Shown here one piece after another: positions 42,378-50,379 of a DNA stretch of 64,000 bases; position 1 is the first letter of the stretch; each line of letters begins with the position of its first letter. This stretch comes from TWA4 sp034086685 (lineage in GTDB: Bacteria > Bacillota > Clostridia > Lachnospirales > Lachnospiraceae), in NCBI GenBank assembly GCA_034086685.1, contig JAXDZY010000042.1:36662-100661 (forward strand). The letters are read 5' to 3'. The translations under genes and the position numbers were made by a program. The notes beneath the pieces were generated by a model. That model searched no databases. It was not told the DNA's origin and saw nothing but the letters and a program-made list of their open reading frames with translations.

Positions 42378-44701
42378 TGAAATCAACGGAAGAGCTGAAA
42401 TATGTCAATAAAAAACTTCCCAAGCTGGACTCCATGGCACTGGTGACCGGCAAGCCGGTTTATCTGGCGGATCAGGCTCCGAAGGATTGCCTGATTGTCA
42501 AGGTACTTCGAAGCCCTCATGCATCGGCAGTGATTGAGGGCATTAAGACTGATAAGGCAAAGCTGGTGCCCGGTATTGAGGCGATTTATACATGGGAGGA
42601 TGTACCTCAGCATCGTTTTACCATGGCGGGGCAGACTTATCCGGAGCCCAGTCCCTATGACCGTCTGATCCTGGACCGCCGGGTCCGCTATGTGGGCGAT
42701 CCTGTGGCGATTGTGGCCGGAACCAGTGAAAAATGTGTGGATAAAGCCTTAAAGATGATCAAGGTTTCCTATAAAGTAGAAGAACCGGTTCTGGATTTCC
42801 GCAAGGCAAAGGATAATCCTATCCTGGTGCATCCTGAAGATTCGTGGAAATCCCTCTGTCCTGTGGGTGCGGACAACAAGCGGAATCTGTGTGCCTGTGA
42901 CGAATGCGGCGACGGGGATGTGGACGCAGTCATGGAGGATTGTGATGTGGTGGTGGAAGGAACCTATCACACGAAGGCCAATCAGCAGGCCATGATGGAG
43001 ACATTCCGCACTTATTGTACCATGGATGCTTACGGAAGACTGAATGTGGTCAGTTCCACTCAGATCGTATTTCACGTACGCAGGATCATTTCCAATGCGC
43101 TGGGAATTCCCAAGTCAAAAATCCGTGTGACAAAGCCGCGTATCGGCGGCGGTTTCGGTGCAAAACAGAGCGTGGTGGCAGAAGTATTCCCGGCATTTGT
43201 CACGTGGAAGACAGGCAGACCGTCCATGATGATTTTCAGCAGAAAAGAATCACAGACGGCATCTTCACCCCGCCATGAGATGGAGGTTACCGTTAAGATC
43301 GGTGCTTCCTCAGATGGAACCATTCGCGCCATTGATATGTACACTCTGTCCAATACGGGTGCTTATGGGGAACATGGTCCTACAACCGTGGGTCTGAGCG
43401 GTCATAAATCCATTCCTCTTTACGGAAGAAATGCAGAGGCTTTCCGTTTCCGCTATGATGTGGTTTATACCAACGTCATGTCTGCCGGAGCATATCGGGG
43501 ATATGGGGCAACTCAGGGCGTTTTTGCTCTGGAATCGCTTGTTTCCGAACTGGCGGATAAACTGGGCATGGATCCTACGGAAATTCGTGAGAAAAATATG
43601 CTTCTGGAAGGAAGCAATATGCCTGCTTATTATGGAGAACCTAATGACAGCTGTGCCCTTGACCGCTGTATGGCAAAGGCTAAAGCCATGATCGGCTGGG
43701 ATTCCAGAGAACGGGTGAAGGATATGGGCAACGGAAAAGTACGCAGCCTCGGAGTTGCCATGGCTATGCAGGGCTCCTGTATTTCCAACGTGGATGTAGG
43801 CTCGGCAACCATCAAGCTGAATGATGATGGATTATTTACATTGATGATCGGTTCTGCGGATATGGGTACCGGGTGCGATACGATTCTTGCGCAGATTGCA
43901 GCAGAGGTGCTTCAGTGTCCTTACGACCATATCATGGTGCTGGCTGCAGATACGGATGCCTCTCCTTATGACGCAGGTTCCTACGCTTCCAGTACTACCT
44001 TTGTAACAGGAAAGGCAGTGGAAAAGGCGGCCATGCAGGTTGTGGACAACATCCTGGCAAATGCGGCAGTCTGGATGGGGATTACCGATATAGCGGAAAA
44101 GGAGGCTCTCTTGTATGAAGGAGACCGGGTTTACAGCCCTGTGAGCGGCAAAGAGATATCTCTGGCGGAAATCGCGGCAAAATCCATGGCCATGCCTCAT
44201 CATACCATAGAAGCAACTGTCAGCAACTGTTCTCCCACATCACCGCCTCCTTTTATGACCGGTATTGTGGAGATTGAAGTGGATAAGGAGACCGGTTCTG
44301 TGGAGATTCTCAATTATGCGGCAGTGGTGGACTGCGGTACTCCCATCAACCGAAATCTGGCAAGAGTTCAGGTGGAAGGAGGAATCGGTCAGGGAATCGG
44401 AATGGCGTTGTATGAGGATATCCAGTACAGCACCGGCGGACGTTTGTACAACAATTCCTTTATGCAGTACAAGATTCCCTCGAGACAGGATATTCATAAT
44501 ATTCAGGTGGAATTTGAAAGCAGCTATGAGGACAGAGGACCTTTCGGTGCAAAGTCCATTGGTGAGATTGTAATCAATACCCCTTCGCCGGCATTGAATA
44601 ATGCCATTGCCGGTGTGACAGGATGTTACTTCCATGAGCTTCCCATTACACCGGAGAAGATTCTCGTGGCACTTCGGGAGAAAGAACAGTCAAAGGACTG
44701 A
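42374..44701 (+). CDS. xdhA: Molybdenum hydroxylase large subunit (xanthine dehydrogenase/nicotinate hydroxylase family)
   Basis: A 775-residue molybdopterin-binding subunit. Motifs: G-G-G-F-G-A-K-Q, S-A-G-A-Y-R-G-Y-G-A-T-Q, G-S-A-D-M-G-T-G-C-D-T, and catalytic Glu in F-G-A-K-S-I-G-E-I. The substrate is probably a purine (xanthine, hypoxanthine or purine), since xpt and mocA follow. It starts in the stop of the 2Fe-2S subunit after AAAGGAGG. The separate-subunit form with its own FAD protein contrasts with the fused FAD-less enzyme at 29999-32575, so the locus has two distinct hydroxylases. Confidence 0.93.
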   Translation: MMKSTEELKYVNKKLPKLDSMALVTGKPVYLADQAPKDCLIVKVLRSPHASAVIEGIKTDKAKLVPGIEAIYTWEDVPQHRFTMAGQTYPEPSPYDRLILDRRVRYVGDPVAIVAGTSEKCVDKALKMIKVSYKVEEPVLDFRKAKDNPILVHPEDSWKSLCPVGADNKRNLCACDECGDGDVDAVMEDCDVVVEGTYHTKANQQAMMETFRTYCTMDAYGRLNVVSSTQIVFHVRRIISNALGIPKSKIRVTKPRIGGGFGAKQSVVAEVFPAFVTWKTGRPSMMIFSRKESQTASSPRHEMEVTVKIGASSDGTIRAIDMYTLSNTGAYGEHGPTTVGLSGHKSIPLYGRNAEAFRFRYDVVYTNVMSAGAYRGYGATQGVFALESLVSELADKLGMDPTEIREKNMLLEGSNMPAYYGEPNDSCALDRCMAKAKAMIGWDSRERVKDMGNGKVRSLGVAMAMQGSCISNVDVGSATIKLNDDGLFTLMIGSADMGTGCDTILAQIAAEVLQCPYDHIMVLAADTDASPYDAGSYASSTTFVTGKAVEKAAMQVVDNILANAAVWMGITDIAEKEALLYEGDRVYSPVSGKEISLAEIAAKSMAMPHHTIEATVSNCSPTSPPPFMTGIVEIEVDKETGSVEILNYAAVVDCGTPINRNLARVQVEGGIGQGIGMALYEDIQYSTGGRLYNNSFMQYKIPSRQDIHNIQVEFESSYEDRGPFGAKSIGEIVINTPSPALNNAIAGVTGCYFHELPITPEKILVALREKEQSKD

Positions 44702-44702
44702 T

Positions 44703-45350
44703 ATGATTAAGATTGATTTTATTATAATGGCGGCTGGCAACAGCCGCCGTTTCGGAAGTAATAAACTGCTGCATCGGATAAAGGGACGGCCTATGTTCAC
44801 ATATGTGATGGACCGGGCAGAGCAGGCAATAGAAAAAGTGTCAGTAAATCCCATTGGTTTTGACACTTTTTTATCCGGGCAGATTGTTTTCCGCGTATTT
44901 GTGGTGAGCCGGTTTGATGAAATTCTCAGGTCGGCAGAAGAGAAAGGCTGGAACGCGGTTTCCAGTCCCGAAAGTGCCCGTGGAGCATCCTTTACCATTA
45001 AAAACGGACTCCGGGCAGCCGGGGATGAATCGGATTATTATATGTTTATTGCCTCGGATCAGCCATGTCTGCAGCCGGATTCCATTGTAAAACTGATCAG
45101 GGAAACAGTGGAGACAGGTAAAGGCATCGGAAGTATGTGCTGGCAGGATCAGCCGGGCAATCCGGTGATGTTTCACAGAAAGTATCTGCCTGATCTGCTG
45201 GCTCTGGAAGGGGATACGGGCGGCAGAAAAGTTGTAAAAAAATATCCGCAGGACTGTCATTTTTGCCGGGCGGGGAGAAAAGAAGAACTGATGGATGCAG
45301 ACAGCCCGGAATCCATGGATATTATTCTTGATTACATGAAAAAGATGTAG
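44703..45350 (+). CDS. mocA: MocA-like molybdenum cofactor cytidylyltransferase
   Basis: A 215-residue NTP-transferase with M-A-A-G-N-S-R-R-F-G-S-N-K-L-L, F-I-A-S-D-Q-P-C and G-N-P-V-M-F. The family adds CMP to molybdopterin to form the dinucleotide cofactor used by xanthine dehydrogenase-type enzymes. It begins directly after xdhA. Residues ~46-62 (E-K-V-S-V-N-P-I-G-F-D-T-F) seem to be an insertion between the first helix and the next strand. The DNA there forms a terminator-like hairpin (44833-44872). The rest looks intact, and activity is likely unless the insert disturbs folding. Confidence 0.85.
   Translation: MIKIDFIIMAAGNSRRFGSNKLLHRIKGRPMFTYVMDRAEQAIEKVSVNPIGFDTFLSGQIVFRVFVVSRFDEILRSAEEKGWNAVSSPESARGASFTIKNGLRAAGDESDYYMFIASDQPCLQPDSIVKLIRETVETGKGIGSMCWQDQPGNPVMFHRKYLPDLLALEGDTGGRKVVKKYPQDCHFCRAGRKEELMDADSPESMDIILDYMKKM
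44833..44872 (+). terminator. Terminator-like hairpin inside mocA
   Basis: AAAAAGTGTCA pairs with TGACACTTTTTT, ending in a T-run on the coding strand, within the mocA reading frame. It coincides with an apparent in-frame insertion. It could reduce transcription into the rest of mocA and xpt. Confidence 0.6.
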
Positions 45351-45430
45351 TATAACTGATACATTCAACATATCGAAAAACAGGGCAGCAGTGATACGCG
45401 ATGCTGCTGTATACAGGGGAGGATCTGGAA

Positions 45431-46012
45431 ATGCAGATTTTAAAAGACAGAATCAGAAAAGACGGTGTGATTAAAAGCGGTGATGTATTAAAGGTTGACC
45501 GTTTTCTGAATCACCAGATGGATGTGGAATTATTTACGGAAATCGGTAAAGAACTGAAAAGACGTTTCAGCGACTGCGAGATCAATAAAATTCTGACCAT
45601 CGAAGCCAGCGGTATCGGTATTGCCTGTATTGTGGCTCAGTCATTCGGATGTCCTGTTGTATTTGCAAAGAAAAACAAGACAAAGAATATTGCAGGTGAA
45701 GTATATACCAGTAAGGTGGAGTCATTTACCCATGGAAGAGTTTACGATATCATTGTATCAAAGGAATTTCTGGGGCCTGATGACAAGGTGCTTCTTATTG
45801 ATGATTTCCTGGCCAACGGAAAGGCACTGGAAGGACTGATCGATCTGGTTAATGAATCCGGTGCCAAACTGGTGGGTGCAGGAATTGTCATTGAAAAAGG
45901 TTTCCAGCGGGGCGGCGATGCCATCCGCTCAAAAGGGGTACGTCTGGAATCACTGGCGATTGTGGAAAGTATGAACGAAAAGACCGGAGAAATCGTTTTC
46001 CGGGAAGATTAG
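45431..46012 (+). CDS. xpt: Xanthine phosphoribosyltransferase
   Basis: A 193-residue type I phosphoribosyltransferase. D-R-F-L-N-H-Q-M-D, the I-E-A-S-G-I-G segment and the PRPP loop V-L-L-I-D-D-F-L-A-N-G match Xpt. It converts xanthine and PRPP to XMP for guanine nucleotide salvage, so the locus both degrades and salvages xanthine. ATG 45431 follows GGGGAGG. Unlike many xpt genes of Bacillota, no purine riboswitch is seen upstream, fitting transcription from the hydroxylase operon. Confidence 0.94.
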   Translation: MQILKDRIRKDGVIKSGDVLKVDRFLNHQMDVELFTEIGKELKRRFSDCEINKILTIEASGIGIACIVAQSFGCPVVFAKKNKTKNIAGEVYTSKVESFTHGRVYDIIVSKEFLGPDDKVLLIDDFLANGKALEGLIDLVNESGAKLVGAGIVIEKGFQRGGDAIRSKGVRLESLAIVESMNEKTGEIVFRED

Positions 46013-46029
46013 GCAGAAACTGACAGATC

Positions 46030-46076
46030 AGAAAGGTCCACGGGATTTTGTTGTGAATAAAATCTCCTGGACCTTT
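46030..46076 (+). terminator. Hairpin after xpt
   Basis: AAAGGTCCACGGGATTTT and AAAATCTCCTGGACCTTT form a long stem with few mismatches. There is no good T-run after it, so it may be a stem for transcript end protection rather than an efficient terminator. Confidence 0.55.
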
Positions 46077-46144
46077 GATTGTGCAATATGTATACAAAAT
46101 AAGAAAAATAAATTTTTTTTTGGTTAATCGGTTTGATGAATGAG

Positions 46145-46153
46145 TGTTATAAT
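46145..46153 (+). promoter_or_regulatory. Extended -10 promoter for the L25 gene
   Basis: TGT-TATAAT is an extended -10 element about 115 bp before the L25 start. No matching -35 box is seen, which is common for extended -10 promoters. Confidence 0.5.
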
Positions 46154-46266
46154 ACAGCTGTAACAAAAAAGAACCTACTTGATAAACCTCTTTGAGATTC
46201 AGAGTTGAAAAGTTGAAGGCTGTCGAGCAGATTAAGTTTTTGTCAGATTTTTGGAGGAAAAGATAA

Positions 46267-46851
46267 ATGAATACTTTAAAAGCTGAAAAAAGAAGTCTGG
46301 ACATCAAGGCAAAGAAATTAAGAAGAGAAGGATTTGTTACCGGCAATGTATTTGGCAGAGACATGAAAGAATCAATCCCTGTGAAAATCCAGAAAAAGAA
46401 TCTGGATACCTTATTGAAGACAACCACCAAAGGCGGACAGATTATGCTGGACATCGACGGACAGCAGTATGATGTACTGGTGAGGGATATTCAGTACAAT
46501 GCCATGAAGAGAGAAATCGACGAAATCAGTTTTCAGGCACTGGTAAGCAACGAGAAGATTCATTCTGCAGCGGAGGTTATTCTTCTGAACCATAATACGG
46601 TTCAGGGCGGTGTTGTTCAGCTGCTGCTGCCCGAAATTTCCTATAAAGCACTTCCCGCAGCACTGGTTGAGAAGGTTGAAATCGATGTAAGCAATATGCA
46701 TGCAGGCGATGCAATTAAAGTTAAAGATCTTGACATCGCGAAGGATAAGGATATTGAACTGAAGACCGATCCGGAAGCAGTTGTTGTAACAGTTACTCAG
46801 GTTCATAATGATGTTCCTGCAGATGACGCAGAAGAGACTTCTGCTGAATAG
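46267..46851 (+). CDS. rplY: 50S ribosomal protein L25 (general stress protein Ctc type)
   Basis: A 194-residue protein. The N-terminal 5S-rRNA-binding beta domain (L-K-A-E-K-R, K-L-R-R-E-G-F-V-T-G-N-V-F-G) is followed by the TL5/Ctc C-terminal domain (V-E-K-V-E-I-D-V-S-N-M-H-A-G-D) and an acidic tail. It binds 5S rRNA in the large subunit; Ctc-type members are often stress induced. It is a single-gene unit between its own promoter and a terminator. The N-terminal half is a bit divergent from the consensus. Confidence 0.9.
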   Translation: MNTLKAEKRSLDIKAKKLRREGFVTGNVFGRDMKESIPVKIQKKNLDTLLKTTTKGGQIMLDIDGQQYDVLVRDIQYNAMKREIDEISFQALVSNEKIHSAAEVILLNHNTVQGGVVQLLLPEISYKALPAALVEKVEIDVSNMHAGDAIKVKDLDIAKDKDIELKTDPEAVVVTVTQVHNDVPADDAEETSAE

Positions 46852-46884
46852 ACAGTGGTCGAATATACAGGATATAAAAACAAC

Positions 46885-46936
46885 AGGCTGTTCTGTTATT
46901 GATAAATCATTATCAGTAGCGGAACAGCCTTTTTTG
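46885..46936 (+). terminator. Terminator after L25
   Basis: AGGCTGTTC and GGAACAGCC form the base of a stem, with inner ATTGATAA/TTATCAGT pairing, followed by TTTTTT. Confidence 0.85.
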
Positions 46937-46981
46937 CATCCAGCTGCATACCGGATATTTGTCTGCGCCAGCTGTTAAAAA

Positions 46982-47920
46982 TTATCTGTCATAAGATTGA
47001 TAAACCGGGTTCTGATTGAGAAAATCCTGCACCAGAGAAAGAAAATATTCACTGGCCTGATCCGGTTTTTTCTTTTTCCGGCAGCAGGCTGCTACATCAA
47101 AGGTGAAAGGCGAATCCAGCCTGCTGTACACTACATTTTTTGCCGGTACTGCATAATATGCGGGGAGAATGGCATGACAAATACCGGCCTGTACCATACG
47201 GACAATGGTTATATTGCTTTCTGTTTCAAAAAGGATTCTGGGGACAAAACCGGCCTGCTCAAATATATTGTCGATACTGCGGCGCAGAGTAGAGCCTTTC
47301 CAGATCAGAACAAAGGGTTCTTCTTTCAGCAGGGTCAATGCTTCCGGAGACAGAAGACCGCCGTCACCGGTCTGGTCCTGCAATACCTGCATACTGCCTG
47401 ACTGCTTTGGTGCGGCGAGAACAAACCCGGACCGGTCAAGAAGCCGGTAATGATTCTGATCTTTGTCTTCATCACTCAGGGTCACCAGACCGAAATCCAG
47501 ATTTCCCGAAGCAATCTCAGCCTGCTGCTCTTTTACATTCATTACAAAAGGCTGAAGAATTACGTGAGGATATCTTTCATGAAAAGCAGGGTATACCGCT
47601 GAAAAAATGTGCAGTCCTCTTTCCGGAGTAAGACCGATTTTCAGAGAATGATTGAACACCCCGGCAATATCACTGATTTCACGGTAGGTTTCCCGTTTCA
47701 GATCCAACATGATTTTTGCATTTTTAATATAAATTTCTCCTGCAGGAGTCAGTTCCAGATGTTTCCGCCCGCGGATGAACAAAGGGGTACCAAGTTCCTT
47801 TTCCAGCCGGAGAAGCTGCTGATTCAGAGCAGGCTGAGTCAGAAACAGTTTTTCCGCTGCCCTGGTGATACTTTTTTCTTCTGCAATTTTCAGTATATAT
47901 TCTATCTGTTTTAAATCCAT
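46982..47920 (-). CDS. LysR-family regulator of the galactarate genes
   Basis: A 312-residue LysR protein: N-terminal winged helix (L-K-Q-I-E-Y-I-L-K-I-A-E-E-K-S-I-T-R-A-A-E, T-Q-P-A-L-N-Q-Q-L) and effector domain (S-L-K-I-G-L-T-P-E-R-G onward). It is divergent from galactarate dehydratase, whose promoter lies in the shared 80-250 bp region, so it most likely controls that gene in response to a hexarate or breakdown product. It resembles the second LysR at 56765-57688 in form (I-L-x-x-A-x-x-K-S-I-T-x-A-A), suggesting duplicate regulators of one pathway. Confidence 0.9.
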   Translation of the reverse strand: MDLKQIEYILKIAEEKSITRAAEKLFLTQPALNQQLLRLEKELGTPLFIRGRKHLELTPAGEIYIKNAKIMLDLKRETYREISDIAGVFNHSLKIGLTPERGLHIFSAVYPAFHERYPHVILQPFVMNVKEQQAEIASGNLDFGLVTLSDEDKDQNHYRLLDRSGFVLAAPKQSGSMQVLQDQTGDGGLLSPEALTLLKEEPFVLIWKGSTLRRSIDNIFEQAGFVPRILFETESNITIVRMVQAGICHAILPAYYAVPAKNVVYSRLDSPFTFDVAACCRKKKKPDQASEYFLSLVQDFLNQNPVYQSYDR

Positions 47921-47959
47921 AATCTAAATCCTTCTTTGAACAGACTAAAAATAACTAAT

Positions 47960-47988
47960 TTGTAATTTCCGTATACTTATTCTACAAT
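47960..47988 (+). promoter_or_regulatory. Promoter of galactarate dehydratase gene
   Basis: TTGTAA (47960-47965), a 17-bp spacer and TACAAT (47983-47988) lie between the divergent LysR gene and garD. Transcription would start near 47995, leaving a ~75-nt leader before the GGAGG ribosome-binding site. Confidence 0.6.
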
Positions 47989-48073
47989 AAAAACAGAAAA
48001 TTTGAAAGATTTGACATCAGAATTTATATCGGGCCTGATAACTGTTGTTGAAATTGTAAAGGAGGTAATTGTC

Positions 48074-49585
48074 ATAAAAACCTATATCAAGATTCATGAA
48101 AATGATAATGTTGCCATTACGGTTAATCCCATTCCTGCGGGAACGGCTGTACTTGATGATGTAATAACAAATCAGGATATCCCCCAGGGACATAAAATTG
48201 CACTTTGTGATATTCCCGCCGGCGGCCCCATTATCCGTTACGGTGTGGAACTGGGATATGCCATTAATCCCATTAAGAAGGGTGACTGGATTAATGAACA
48301 CATGCTTCGTCTGCCGGTCCCCCCTTCTGTAGATGATATGGTATTTGCGGTAAATATTAAAACGGATCTTCCCGAGGCACCGGTAAAAACCTTTGAAGGT
48401 TACGAAAATCCCAATGGCGGTTTCGCAGGCACACGGAATATTCTGGCCATTCATACAACAGTACAGTGTGTATCCGGTGTATTGAAGGTTGCTGTTGAAA
48501 AGATGAAACAGGAGCTGCTTCCCAAATATCCCAATGTGGATGATATTGTTCCGATTCATCATGCTTACGGATGCGGTGTTGCCATCAACGCCCCTGAGGC
48601 AAAGGTTCCCATTCGTGCTCTTCGAAATCTGGTTTACAATCCCAATTTCGGCGGTGAAGTCATGTGTGTAGCTCTGGGCTGTGAAAAGCTGACAGTGGAT
48701 ATGCTGCTGGATCCCGAATACAATACAAAAGAAAATGTCATTGTTCTGCAGGAGCTTCCCGGTTTTGATGCCATGATCGATGCCATGATGGATATGGCCG
48801 ATAAAAAGCTGGCCCGTCTGAATGAAAGAAAAAGAACGACGCTGCCGCTGTCAAAGCTGTGTATTGGCATGCAGTGCGGCGGTTCCGATGCTTTTTCAGG
48901 AGTTACAGCAAATCCTTCAGCCGGATATGCGGCAGACATGCTGGTTCAGACAGGGGCGACGGTTATGTTCTCTGAAGTAACCGAAGTCCGCGACGGAGTA
49001 CATCTGATCGGCGAACGCTGCATTAATGAAGAAGTGGGTAAAAAGCTTGCTGCTGAGATGAAGTGGTATGATAATTATCTGAATAACGGGCAGGTTGACA
49101 GAAGTGCAAATCCCACTCCCGGCAATAAAAAAGGCGGTCTTTCCAATATCGTGGAAAAAGCCATGGGTTCCATTGCCAAATCCGGTTCTTCACCGGTTGT
49201 TGAGGTTCTGTCACCGGCGGAACGCCCCCGGGAGCATGGTCTCATCTACGCTGCGACACCTGCCAGCGATATCGTCTGCGGTCCCTGTCAGCTGGCATCC
49301 GGCATTACACTGCAGGTATTCATGACCGGGCGGGGAACACCCTATGGTCTTGCGGCAGCACCGGTTATTAAAGTATGTTCCCGCAATGATATGAAGAATC
49401 TGTGGCAGGATCTGATCGATGTCAATGCAGGTCCCATTGCGGCAGGAGATGCCACAATACAGGATATCGGAACAGTTCTGTTCCATGAGATCATTGATGT
49501 GGCCAGCGGCAGAAAACAGTCCTTTGCGGAAAAATATAAACTTCACAATGATCTTTGCATCTTCAATCCGGCGCCGATTACGTGA
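48074..49585 (+). CDS. garD: Galactarate dehydratase (UxaA/GarD family)
   Basis: A ~503-residue dehydratase. Y-I-K-I-H-E-N-D-N-V-A-I and I-P-Q-G-H-K-I-A-L form the N-terminal SAF-like domain. H-H-A-Y-G-C-G-V-A-I-N-A-P, M-Q-C-G-G-S-D-A-F-S-G-V-T-A-N-P and E-V-T-E-V-R-D form the catalytic part, colinear with E. coli GarD to its last residues (F-N-P-A-P). It forms 5-keto-4-deoxyglucarate from galactarate. The frame has no ATG/GTG/TTG near the AAAGGAGGT at 48058-48066; ATA 48074 sits at the right spacing and ATT 48068 is very close. TTG 48002 gives a 24-residue longer product, but would place the ribosome-binding site inside the gene. Confidence 0.88.
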   Translation: MKTYIKIHENDNVAITVNPIPAGTAVLDDVITNQDIPQGHKIALCDIPAGGPIIRYGVELGYAINPIKKGDWINEHMLRLPVPPSVDDMVFAVNIKTDLPEAPVKTFEGYENPNGGFAGTRNILAIHTTVQCVSGVLKVAVEKMKQELLPKYPNVDDIVPIHHAYGCGVAINAPEAKVPIRALRNLVYNPNFGGEVMCVALGCEKLTVDMLLDPEYNTKENVIVLQELPGFDAMIDAMMDMADKKLARLNERKRTTLPLSKLCIGMQCGGSDAFSGVTANPSAGYAADMLVQTGATVMFSEVTEVRDGVHLIGERCINEEVGKKLAAEMKWYDNYLNNGQVDRSANPTPGNKKGGLSNIVEKAMGSIAKSGSSPVVEVLSPAERPREHGLIYAATPASDIVCGPCQLASGITLQVFMTGRGTPYGLAAAPVIKVCSRNDMKNLWQDLIDVNAGPIAAGDATIQDIGTVLFHEIIDVASGRKQSFAEKYKLHNDLCIFNPAPIT

Positions 49586-49608
49586 TAGAACTTATGAAAA
49601 CAAAAAAG

Positions 49609-49633
49609 CCCCTCTGCCCGAGGGGTTTTTATT
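49609..49633 (+). terminator. Terminator after garD
   Basis: CCCCTC and GAGGGG form a compact stem with a five-base loop, followed by TTTTTATTTT. Confidence 0.88.
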
Positions 49634-49676
49634 TTGGAAAATTGCAGCAGATCAGCAGGGATTGAGATGTCAGGTA

Positions 49677-50120
49677 TTAATCATCCATGCTGTTCACGGA
49701 AAAACCGAGCTTTCCGTTCTCATCTTCACCGGCTGTCAGGATAATCTGCTCCGGAAAAGCCTCATAAAAATTATTACCGAAACGTTCTCCGTCTCCTCTG
49801 TCACAGCTGACGTCAATACTGAGGATCGCTGAATCTTTGGAAAAAGAGGAACCGGAGGCGTCGGAATCCGGGGTACTGCTGTTGGCGAAAATCTCTACGG
49901 GAACAGTGGAAAAAGGCTCCACTTCAGCAATAACAGCTTCATACTCACTGTTAATGGTTAATTTCACATCTTTTAAAGTCAGTGCCGTGGCATTCTGAAT
50001 AGAAACGGACTGGCTGCGTATTGGTTTCTGATTCAGGAAAAAAGAAGCAAAAATCAAAACAATAACCACAAGCGCAGCTGAAACGAACCAGAACAGATTT
50101 TTCTTTTCAAAAACTTTCAT
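49677..50120 (-). CDS. Membrane-anchored hypothetical protein
   Basis: A 147-residue protein with one N-terminal membrane helix (~residues 10-30) and an extracytoplasmic domain of predicted beta strands (L-K-D-V-K-L-T-I-N-S-E-Y, V-P-V-E-I-F-A-N-S-S). The body is rich in S, D and E. No known family was recognised; such small single-pass proteins often belong to unnamed clostridial families. It is transcribed opposite to the hexarate genes around it, with an AAAGGA before the ATG and a perfect dyad 24 bp upstream. Confidence 0.7.
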   Translation of the reverse strand: MKVFEKKNLFWFVSAALVVIVLIFASFFLNQKPIRSQSVSIQNATALTLKDVKLTINSEYEAVIAEVEPFSTVPVEIFANSSTPDSDASGSSFSKDSAILSIDVSCDRGDGERFGNNFYEAFPEQIILTAGEDENGKLGFSVNSMDD

Positions 50121-50143
50121 AATAGAATCCTTTCTGTATCAGA

Positions 50144-50170
50144 GCACAGGATATCATCTGTATCCTGTGC
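50144..50170. promoter_or_regulatory. Perfect 10-bp inverted repeat upstream of the small membrane protein
   Basis: GCACAGGATA-N7-TATCCTGTGC is a perfect dyad in the leader or promoter region of the reverse gene at 49677-50120. It could be an operator or an mRNA hairpin. The 50121-50379 gap has nothing else obvious. Confidence 0.55.
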
Positions 50171-50379
50171 CGGGAAACAAAATATTGTAACCGCTTACAT
50201 CCTAACATAAAATAAAGCGGAAGTACATGGATGGGATAGACAAATAATAGATATTTTTTCTGAAAAAGTTGATGACATTGTTCACAACCGGCTGTAAAAT
50301 AAAGCAATTGAAATTATTGAACAGGCAGAAGCCTGACAGGAAAATGTTCACAGCGAACAGAACACGGAGGACAGAAGTT

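Noticed and set aside
45351..45430. Possible purine riboswitch before xpt
   Set aside because: The conserved core of the purine aptamer and its loop-loop pairing are absent; only a simple GCAGCA/TGCTGC stem is present.
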